Shown here piece after piece: positions 52,729 through 60,468 of a stretch of 64,000 nucleotides of DNA. The notes below the pieces were generated by a model, which did no database searches, was not told the origin of the DNA, and saw nothing but the letters and a program-made list of their open reading frames with translations. The translations under genes and the position numbers were made by a program. The stretch is from CALODL01 sp942492115 (lineage in GTDB: Bacteria; Planctomycetota; Phycisphaerae; UBA1845; CAIVHJ01): assembly GCA_942492115.1 (NCBI GenBank), contig CALODL010000033.1, positions 496,001-560,000 on the forward strand. The letters are read 5' to 3'. Within the stretch, counting starts at the first letter, position 1. Every line of letters starts with the position of its first letter.

Positions 52729-55700
52729 CTATCTATCGAACCGGCGACGGTTTACGCCCGTCTTCATGAGCAGCAGGCCGAGCATCATCATCATCATGGC
52801 CATGCCGCCCGTATTGCCGCAGTCGAGCCCGCACGCGGTTTTCGAGGGATCTTCCTGGCCCGGCTCATCAGGGCCGGGCTGCGGTTCGTCGGCCGGGCAC
52901 GGCGTCTGGAAATCGTCCTGGCAGGCATCACCAACACCGTCACCGTTGTCGTCTTCCTGATTCATGCTGCACACGCCAAAGGCCGTGCCGCTGACGCCGC
53001 GATTCTCGTCGACCACACAGTCGCAGTCGGCATCGCTGAGACAAGCCAAACCGAGTTCTCCAGTAGTGCACGTCCCGGCCGCCACGCTGTTGGGCACCTC
53101 GCGGCAGTTGTCGACGCAGTCCGGCATACCGTCTTCGTCCGTGTCTTCGTCCGAGACACCGCAACCACAATCACCCGGCGTGGTCTTGTCGCCGTCCGTC
53201 GGGCACTGATCGCGACAATCCGGCTCGCCGTCGTCGTCGCTGTCGTCGTCGGCGATACCGCACCCACACGTTCCGGGCGCGGTCTTGTCGCCGTCTTCCG
53301 GACAGCCGTCGTTGCAATCGGCCATACCGTCATTGTCACCGTCGGCGTCGGACACGCCGCAGCCGCACTGGCCCGGGCCGCTCTTGTCCACATCGTCCGG
53401 ACAGCCATCGGCGTCATTCAGGGCACCGTCGCCGTCGCGATCGAGATCGCAGACATCGCCTATGCGGTCGCTGTCGGTATCCTCCTGATCAAGGCTGCAC
53501 GTACCGTCCGGGCCGCAATCGAAGTCGGAGTTGCACACCGTATCGCCGCCCAGACACGTCCCGAGATCCGGGCCGTTGGGCGTCCGCGGGCAGTTGTCCT
53601 GGCTGGTGACCACACCGTCTTCGTCGAGGTCATCTGACATCGGCGGCTGCGGGTCCACTGGCCCAACGGGAGGGCTGCCGCACCCCGGGATCGCAGTCCC
53701 GATGCACACGCCGTTGGTGCAACTGTCGCCCTGGGTGCAGCCGTTGCCGTCGTCGCACAACACGCCGTTGTTGACCACGCTGTTGCACACCCCGTCGGCC
53801 CCACAGGCACCGTCGGTCGTACACGGATTGCCATCATCACACGGCGTGCCGACGTCGGCCGGCGTATTTTCGCAGGTGTTCTCGACACAGGTATCCACGG
53901 TGCACGGATTCCCGTCGTTGCAGTTGCCGTCACTGGTACAGCAATCCTCAATCACCGTATGGATGCACATGGTGGCGTCACACACGTCGTCGGTGCAGTC
54001 ATTGCCGTCTTCGCAATCGGCATCCGACTCGCAGCAGCCGGCCAGCGGGGTCGTGACGCATTCATTGTCGTCACAACTGTTGGCCGTACAATCGTCGCCA
54101 TCCTCACAATCACCGTCGATGACGCAGCAGTTATCGATCGGATCGAAGACACACGTGTTGTCGTCACAGACGTTGGTCGTACACGGATCATTGTCGTTGC
54201 ACTCGGTGTTCTGCGTGCAGCAATCCGTATCGACCGTACCACTGCAACTGCCGCCGGAGCACGTGTCGTTCACCGTGCACGGGTCATTGTCGTCGCACGA
54301 GTCACTGTTGTTCGAGTACATGCACACATCGCCGTCACACGTGTCATCGGTGCACGGATTACCGTCGTCGCAGTCTCCATCGTCCGTACATGCCTCGCAA
54401 CCCTGGATCGGCGTGCCGCTGCACTGGCCACCCGAGCACGCGTCGTTCTGCGTACATTCCTCGCCATCGTCGCACGACACGGTGTTGTTGGTGAACTGGC
54501 ATGAGCCGCCAACACAGGCGTCATTCGTACAGAGATTGCCGTCATCGCACACGACCGGCGAGCCCGCGCACGAGCCGTTCGAACAGGTGTCGCCCGTGGT
54601 ACAGGCATCACCATCATCACAGCCATTCGTATTATTGGTGAATTGACACGAGCCACCACTGCAGCTGTCGGTCGTACAGGCGTTGCCGTCGTTGCACACC
54701 ATCGCCGTACCGCTGCATGAGCCACCCGAGCAGGCATCATTTACCGTGCACGCATCGCCATCATTACAGCTGGCACTGTTATTCGTGAACTGACAGGAAC
54801 CCGCAACACACGCATCGTCGGTGCACGTGTTGCCGTCGTCGCACACGACCGGCGAGCCCGCGCACGAGCCGTTCGAACAGGCGTCGCCCGTGGTACAGGC
54901 ATCACCATCATCACACATGTCCGCATTGTTGCTATAGACACACACGTTGGCCATCGTACAGGTGTCAACCGTGCACGGATTGCCATCGTCGCAGTCCTGC
55001 GAATTTTGGCACGACGCACATCCCGGAATCGACGTACCGACACACTGTCCACTCACGCAAGTATCCTCCTGCGTACAGTTTTGGTTGTCATTGCACGCGT
55101 CGGAATTATTGCTGAACTGGCACGAACCGCCGACACAGCTGTCGTCCGTGCACGGGTTCTCATCATCACAGTCCACCGGCGTTCCGCTGCAAGCGCCGCC
55201 CGAGCACATATCGTTCTCCGTGCAGCCATCACCGTCGTCGCAGGAATCACTATTATTGTTGAATTGGCATGTACCACCCACGCAGCTGTCGTCGGTGCAT
55301 TCGTTCTGATCGTTGCACACGATCGCTGACCCGCTGCACGCGCCGCCCGCGCAGGTGTCGTTCTCCGTACAGGCATCGCCATCATCGCAAGCGGCGTTGT
55401 TGTTGTTGAACTGGCACGCCCCGCCGACGCAAACATCATCGGTGCACATGTTACCGTCGTCACACACCACGGCCGAACCGCTGCACGCACCGTTCGAACA
55501 GACATCGTTTTCCGTGCAGGCGTCGCCATCGTCGCACATGTCAGAGTTATTGGTGATTTCGCATGCGTTGTCGACGCACGCGTTATCCGTGCAAGCGTTG
55601 CCGTCATCGCAGTCGTCGTCGACGAGGCAGCAGTCGCCAATCAGGTTGTTCTGGCAACTGTCGCTGACGCAGATGTCTTCCGTGCAATCGTCGCCGTCGT

Positions 55701-56388
55701 CACAATCGGCGTCGTTGTTGCAACAGTCGGGATCCTGGGTCGGGGTGTTCTCACAGTCGCCCTGGACACAGGTGTCGATCGTGCAGGCATCGCCGTCGGC
55801 ACAGTCGGCGTCGACGATGCAGCAGTTCTGACCGGGCGTGTTCACACAGGCCGTGTTGACGCAGGCATCAGCGGTACAGGCATCGTTGTCGTCGCAATCG
55901 CTGTGGTCATCACACGGGCACGGTTCGGCAGTCTGATAGGCAAAGGTGAACTGACTGCCCAGGCGCCCGAAGTCGGAATTCTGATTGACCGTCACAATGT
56001 ACGGCGTCGGCCCCACCGGGTCACCGAAGAGGTATTCGGTGAAACAGAACCCCGTCAGGGTCATGGAGATTCTGTAGGTCCCTTCGAAGAGTTCCGCATT
56101 CCAGTTGCCCGTTGCGGGTGCCTGGCCTGAAGTCACCAGGTCGATGTCGGCCACCGTGCCGTTGATGCCCTCGATATGGACGGCCACGCCGTTGACGCCA
56201 CTGAACAACGGATTGGATTCGTCATCGAAAACGATGCCGCCCACGGTGGCCGGACAATCGGCCAGGCAGCTGATCGGGTTCTCACCCACACACTGGCCAT
56301 CGCCACAGACCTGGGCTAGAACCGGTGTCCCACAAGCCAGGGACAACAAGCCGACAATGCATACAGACCACAGTGGTTTGCGTACCAT
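52729..56388 (-). CDS. Giant cysteine-rich surface protein with long repeat region and C-terminal sorting signal
   Basis: Signal peptide residues 1-25 (MVRKPLWSVCIVGLLSLACG, ending VLAQ). Next are a CGDGQCVGENPISC unit and a CnaB-like domain (about 48-150, VGGIVFDDESNPLFSGVNGVAVHIEG), then about 650 residues of short repeats built from DGDxCTxxDxCxxGxC (nt about 53690-55910), each with two or three disulfide-forming cysteines. Thrombospondin type-3-like calcium repeats follow (DLDRDGDGALNDADGCPDD, GQCGCGVSDADGDNDGMADC). The end is ACGLDCGNTGG, then the Met-rich hydrophobic stretch MAMMMMMLGLLLM and a basic tail (NRRRFDR), matching the downstream paralogue's end. Length 1219 residues. Inferred as an extended surface rod stabilised by calcium and disulfides. 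It has its own terminator. Confidence 0.87.
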   Translation of the reverse strand: MVRKPLWSVCIVGLLSLACGTPVLAQVCGDGQCVGENPISCLADCPATVGGIVFDDESNPLFSGVNGVAVHIEGINGTVADIDLVTSGQAPATGNWNAELFEGTYRISMTLTGFCFTEYLFGDPVGPTPYIVTVNQNSDFGRLGSQFTFAYQTAEPCPCDDHSDCDDNDACTADACVNTACVNTPGQNCCIVDADCADGDACTIDTCVQGDCENTPTQDPDCCNNDADCDDGDDCTEDICVSDSCQNNLIGDCCLVDDDCDDGNACTDNACVDNACEITNNSDMCDDGDACTENDVCSNGACSGSAVVCDDGNMCTDDVCVGGACQFNNNNAACDDGDACTENDTCAGGACSGSAIVCNDQNECTDDSCVGGTCQFNNNSDSCDDGDGCTENDMCSGGACSGTPVDCDDENPCTDDSCVGGSCQFSNNSDACNDNQNCTQEDTCVSGQCVGTSIPGCASCQNSQDCDDGNPCTVDTCTMANVCVYSNNADMCDDGDACTTGDACSNGSCAGSPVVCDDGNTCTDDACVAGSCQFTNNSASCNDGDACTVNDACSGGSCSGTAMVCNDGNACTTDSCSGGSCQFTNNTNGCDDGDACTTGDTCSNGSCAGSPVVCDDGNLCTNDACVGGSCQFTNNTVSCDDGEECTQNDACSGGQCSGTPIQGCEACTDDGDCDDGNPCTDDTCDGDVCMYSNNSDSCDDNDPCTVNDTCSGGSCSGTVDTDCCTQNTECNDNDPCTTNVCDDNTCVFDPIDNCCVIDGDCEDGDDCTANSCDDNECVTTPLAGCCESDADCEDGNDCTDDVCDATMCIHTVIEDCCTSDGNCNDGNPCTVDTCVENTCENTPADVGTPCDDGNPCTTDGACGADGVCNSVVNNGVLCDDGNGCTQGDSCTNGVCIGTAIPGCGSPPVGPVDPQPPMSDDLDEDGVVTSQDNCPRTPNGPDLGTCLGGDTVCNSDFDCGPDGTCSLDQEDTDSDRIGDVCDLDRDGDGALNDADGCPDDVDKSGPGQCGCGVSDADGDNDGMADCNDGCPEDGDKTAPGTCGCGIADDDSDDDGEPDCRDQCPTDGDKTTPGDCGCGVSDEDTDEDGMPDCVDNCREVPNSVAAGTCTTGELGLACLSDADCDCVVDENRGVSGTAFGVCSMNQEDDNGDGVGDACQDDFQTPCPADEPQPGPDEPGQEDPSKTACGLDCGNTGGMAMMMMMLGLLLMKTGVNRRRFDR
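53690..55910 (-). repeat. Coding array of short cysteine repeats (DGDxCTxxxxC type)
   Basis: The protein repeats a unit of about 20-24 residues with two to four cysteines, often in pairs forming a 45-48-residue higher-order unit (one half ending FTNN or FNNN, the other ending CSGSAVVCDDGN or similar). The order is degenerate, consistent with duplication and divergence. Confidence 0.6.
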
Positions 56389-56951
56389 GATTCACTTCTC
56401 CAAAGTCGCCTCACAAGGCGAATACCCCGTCAGATCGAGCCGCCGATCGCCGGTCTCACGTGTTGCAATCAAGAGCGGCCTCATCCTGAGACGCAGCTCC
56501 AAGACGCATTTGTGCTCGTGCCATCCTGGACAAGCTAAGCAAGCCGCGCTGCGGGCGGCTCAACGTCGATCAAGTTGTCGATGCGCTGGGAACAATCAAG
56601 AACGGTGAAGAGAGCCAGGTGGCGCCTCCTCGGATCCCCTTCAGCGAATTGCAATCGCACACCTTTCGGACAGTTGCATCGATTGCGTGACTATATCAGT
56701 CTGTTCGCGCAATTCTATCCCTCTCAAGCCCCCCGGCTGGTGGGAATCGCGCGACGGTCGATGCCGATCGCTGGTTCACCATTTTATCGGATGTTGGCCC
56801 GTCGATTCAAGCTAAAGCTGAGAAGTTCTAATGAGCGGGAACCAACCTCGCCTTCTGGGTCAGGGCGCGCGTCGGAGCCGCATATATATGAAAGGGGGGC
56901 CGGCCCAGTCAGGCCGACCCCCCGAAAGAAACAAGGATGACGCACCGTCGA
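56389..56951. other. Intergenic region between two array genes
   Basis: About 560 bases. It holds the terminator of the gene at 56952 near its right end and nothing else that I can support; several short open frames have no start signal or recognisable product. Confidence 0.55.
56890..56925 (-). terminator. Intrinsic terminator of the gene at 56952-60290
   Basis: GGGGGGCCGGCC and GGCCGACCCCCC pair with one mismatch around a six-base loop; on the minus strand CCCCTTTCAT follows. It starts about 28 bases after the gene's stop codon. Confidence 0.75.
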
Positions 56952-59900
56952 CTAGCGACGGGTCGTGCGGCGATTCCGCTTCAGCGTAATGTTCTGATTG
57001 AGCGCCTCGTTGGACTTCTCAACCACGATACGCCGTGAGGTCTCCCCGCGCACGCCGCGCCCAAAGACAACGGAGTAGTCGCCTTCAGCCACATTGTCCA
57101 TGGTCCACAGCCCGAATTCGCGGGTCAGCGTGGTCTGAACGACCTTACCCTGATCATCGAACAATCGGACCTGGAAACCGCTGACGGCACTGCCCAGCGG
57201 ATCGGCGTCCGCCGCATACACCGCCCCACCGATCAGGTGCGTACCGGTTGGGCTGGCGGCGGCCGCGTTACGACCCCCACAAGGACCACCCGAGCACACG
57301 CCATAGAACAGGCAATCGGTGAAACAGGCCAGATCACTGGCAATGGTGAAGAGGCCGCTGCCATCACAATCACCACGACAGGTGCAGCCGGGAGCCGGAC
57401 AGACGGCCTCGTCGCAATCGCCGTTGAACAGGCAATTGATGAACGACGGCACGTCGCCAACCGTCACCAGGCTGTCGCCGTTGAGGTCGTGAACCTCGAA
57501 ACCAGGCTCCCCGACAAAGGCGAGATTCTGGTTATAGGCCATTCGCGGATCGTGCACGTCAACGGTCACCGGCGAACCAACCGCATAGTTGGCATCCTCA
57601 CCGTAGCACACGAATGAGTTGCCGCAGGGGTAGTCCACCGTCACCGTGCAGTGACCACACGGTACGTTGTCCACAGTCCACAAACCAGACGGATCGCACT
57701 GACTGTCGACCGCCTGCGAGAACCCGGAATCGGGACACTCGACCGTAATGGTCGCACCCTCGATCCCCGAGCCCAGCGGATCGGCGATGTCGCCGCAGAT
57801 CATGCCGCCTATGAGGTAATTCGGATCGGAACACTGCATGATCGGAGGTGACACGACCGAATCGAAGCACTCGATCTCGCACACGTTGTTCGCACCGCAC
57901 GACGACATGCAGCAATCACTCGGTGGCTGGCATGTGATCGAGTTGAAGATCTCCTCGAGGATGAGCTGCAGGTCGTCGGCCTCGGGATCGTCATAAAAAT
58001 GCGTGTCCTTGGGTTCGGATGCGATCTCCATCATCGTCGTCGTCGGTTGACTGGTCCCGAAGCGAACCGCGAAAATCTCGACGCCGTCGGCCTTGAGTGC
58101 ATCGGCGGCGTCCCGCGTCAGAGTGTCGCAGTTCCCTGCGGCATTCGAACCATCGCAATCTCCGCCATCCGACATGAAAATGAGGATCTTACCCAGACCC
58201 GGGTCGGCGTTATTGAGTTCATCAGTGACCGCGTAGAGCCCCTCGGCAAAATGGGTTCCCAGGCTGCTCACCGAGGTGCTGATGATATCGATCGCCGAGT
58301 ACAGATCGCCATCGAGGACCGCGTCGTCGTCACCGTAGGAATTGGTGAACTGCTCACGCGTGCACGCACACGGAAGCATACCCAGGTCTGCAGGATTCGA
58401 GGCCGCGACGCACTGCTGGATACCCGGTCCCGCATCGGGCCACACCTGACCGGGCTGCGAGCATGCATCCAGTGGTGGTGGTTCCCCGGATCCTGCATCC
58501 TGATCGCCGCAGTTACATCCAAATGCGCCGAGGGCCACCGGCGGCGGATCGAGAGCCGTTGCAAATGCGCTGATGAACAGCTTTGCAGCATCGGCCTGAG
58601 CCATACGGGTGGCACTCGTCGTGCTGCCCGTGCGGTCGAGCATCAGGTAGATGCTGGCATTCACCGTGTCACCGCAAATCTCGGGTGTTACGCAAACGTC
58701 GTTGCACGGATCGCAGATCTCGTCACCGGAGCACAGCTCTTCGACGACACATTCGCCGTCGTCGCATGACGCCGAATGGCACGGCAGATCGGTCGTGCAC
58801 GTGTCGCAGCATGCGGCGCAAGTGTCCGAATCTTCGCAGCACTGCAGCCCGGCTTCGCACGGGTTCCCGGTGGAAACGCACTCGCCGGTCCCCCCATCAC
58901 AGACCTCCTCGCCGTTGCAGAACAGTCCGTCGTCCGCGCAGTCGACCGGCGTATACTGACAGGTCCCATCGACGCACGCGTCGGTGGTGCACAGGTCGCC
59001 GTCATCACAGGCGCTGTCGTCGCAGCACTCGTCGACGCAGCTGGCGCTGCTCTCACAGCACACCTCGCCGTCACCGCACGGGTCGCCGCCGCTGACACAC
59101 TCACCAGTCTGGTCGTCGCACGACTCGGGGCCATCGCAGAAGACGCCATTGTCCGGGCAGTCGACCGGCGTGTACTGGCAGGTGCCACCGACGCACGCAT
59201 CGGTGGTGCACAGGTCGCCGTCATCACAGGCGTTGTCATCACAGCACTCATCGACGCAGCTGTCCGTCACCTCGCAGCACACCTCGCCCGCCGCACAGGG
59301 ATTACCGGTCCCCTCGCACAACCCGTTGGAAGGATTGCATGCTTCGGTGCCGTTGCAGAAGACGCCGTCGTCGTCACACACGACCGGAGTCGCTGTGCAG
59401 CTGCCGCCGTCGCACGAATCGATCGTGCACAGATTGCCATCATCGCAATCTCCATCGTCGCAGCATTCCTGGCACACGCCTTCGCAGCACACCTGTCCTT
59501 CGGGGCACTCGACGTCACAGCAGGCGCTGTCAGTCGGCACGCCACCCATGCACTGCAGGGTCCAGCAGAACTCGCCTTCGGTGCACGGGTCGCCATCGTC
59601 ACACGCTTCGTGATCGCCTGCAATACGCAGACCGTCGCAGTTACCGGGCGCCCCCTTCGGGTCACAGGCCTCGAACGAACAGGGGTATGGGCCGAAATCC
59701 TCGCACACGACGGGTTCAAAGACGCACCCGCCCCCCTGGCAGCTGTCGAGCGTACAGGGATTGCCATCGTCGCACTCCCCGGAACCGCCGCACGGACCGC
59801 ACTGGCCCGTGCCGGGATCGCAGGCACCGTCACAATCGATCGGGCCGAGATCCGTGCACATGTTTTCAACGCAACCGATGTTGCGGCACAGATCGGGGCG

Positions 59901-60290
59901 TGGACAGTCCGAAGCCATCTCGCATTCGCCTTCGACCGGCGGGCAACCATCGTCGCTACCGTGCAGAAAAATGTTCTGATTCTGTGTGGCATTGCCCTGG
60001 TTGACCACGATGATCTGAACCGGGAAGCAGTAACCGGCCAGCTCGGCGCTGACCGCGTAAGTGCCGCCCGCCACATTTGCAAATGACCACAGCCCCAGCG
60101 CTCCGCTGGTCGTGGACGTCGTCGGGCCGGAAGGCTGCGGCGACAGGGTCACCTCAGCACCGACCAATCCATCAAAAATTCCGCCCCCCTCCTGGAGGGT
60201 GGCTCCCTCAACCGCGAATTGGGCCATAGCGGCCGCTCCGCAGCACGCCGTAATCGCGACGGCGACGCCTAGTGCTTTTACCGTTGGCAT
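56952..60290 (-). CDS. Giant cysteine-rich secreted protein with embedded von Willebrand factor A domain
   Basis: Start at ATG 60290: a GGAGG lies eight bases upstream and a signal peptide follows (MPTVKALGVAVAITACCGAA, ending AMAQ); the upstream start at 60410 adds unrelated residues. Order: CnaB-like domain (about 25-105); short cysteine repeats of the CDDGxxCxxxxC and CCEGVCQECC type; a vWA domain (about 555-770) with MIDAS-like YLMLDRTGSTTSATRM and later SDGGDCDG; a second CnaB-like domain (IGGMICGDIADPLGSGIEGATITVECP); a dockerin-like duplicated unit (DLNGDSLVTVGDVPSFINCLFNGDC and GDCDGSGLFTIASDLACFTDCLFYGVC); and a third CnaB-like domain at the end. It has no sorting tail. Known: vWA domains bind ligands through a metal ion. 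Inferred: a secreted adhesin or matrix protein. Ends in NQNITLKRNRRTTRR. Confidence 0.87.
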   Translation of the reverse strand: MPTVKALGVAVAITACCGAAAMAQFAVEGATLQEGGGIFDGLVGAEVTLSPQPSGPTTSTTSGALGLWSFANVAGGTYAVSAELAGYCFPVQIIVVNQGNATQNQNIFLHGSDDGCPPVEGECEMASDCPRPDLCRNIGCVENMCTDLGPIDCDGACDPGTGQCGPCGGSGECDDGNPCTLDSCQGGGCVFEPVVCEDFGPYPCSFEACDPKGAPGNCDGLRIAGDHEACDDGDPCTEGEFCWTLQCMGGVPTDSACCDVECPEGQVCCEGVCQECCDDGDCDDGNLCTIDSCDGGSCTATPVVCDDDGVFCNGTEACNPSNGLCEGTGNPCAAGEVCCEVTDSCVDECCDDNACDDGDLCTTDACVGGTCQYTPVDCPDNGVFCDGPESCDDQTGECVSGGDPCGDGEVCCESSASCVDECCDDSACDDGDLCTTDACVDGTCQYTPVDCADDGLFCNGEEVCDGGTGECVSTGNPCEAGLQCCEDSDTCAACCDTCTTDLPCHSASCDDGECVVEELCSGDEICDPCNDVCVTPEICGDTVNASIYLMLDRTGSTTSATRMAQADAAKLFISAFATALDPPPVALGAFGCNCGDQDAGSGEPPPLDACSQPGQVWPDAGPGIQQCVAASNPADLGMLPCACTREQFTNSYGDDDAVLDGDLYSAIDIISTSVSSLGTHFAEGLYAVTDELNNADPGLGKILIFMSDGGDCDGSNAAGNCDTLTRDAADALKADGVEIFAVRFGTSQPTTTMMEIASEPKDTHFYDDPEADDLQLILEEIFNSITCQPPSDCCMSSCGANNVCEIECFDSVVSPPIMQCSDPNYLIGGMICGDIADPLGSGIEGATITVECPDSGFSQAVDSQCDPSGLWTVDNVPCGHCTVTVDYPCGNSFVCYGEDANYAVGSPVTVDVHDPRMAYNQNLAFVGEPGFEVHDLNGDSLVTVGDVPSFINCLFNGDCDEAVCPAPGCTCRGDCDGSGLFTIASDLACFTDCLFYGVCSGGPCGGRNAAAASPTGTHLIGGAVYAADADPLGSAVSGFQVRLFDDQGKVVQTTLTREFGLWTMDNVAEGDYSVVFGRGVRGETSRRIVVEKSNEALNQNITLKRNRRTTRR

Positions 60291-60420
60291 GTCATGTCCT
60301 CCGCGCTGGATGTCGTTGACCGCTCGCGGGGTATCCCGCTCCTCTGTCATGCATTCCAGATGTGCTGTTGATAGTCGGATGGGCGCCCCCGGCAAGCCGG
60401 CGGCGCCCATCCAATTGTGA

Positions 60421-60458
60421 CATCCGGGTTCGTGACCCGCGGGCCTGTTGCCCGGATG
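60421..60458 (-). terminator. Possible intrinsic terminator of the gene at 60469-63204
   Basis: The arms CATCCGGG and CCCGGATG flank a nested CCCGCGGG palindrome. On the minus strand no proper T run follows (TCACAATT), so function is uncertain. It lies ten bases after the stop codon. Confidence 0.4.
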
Positions 60459-60468
60459 CCGTCAGTTA

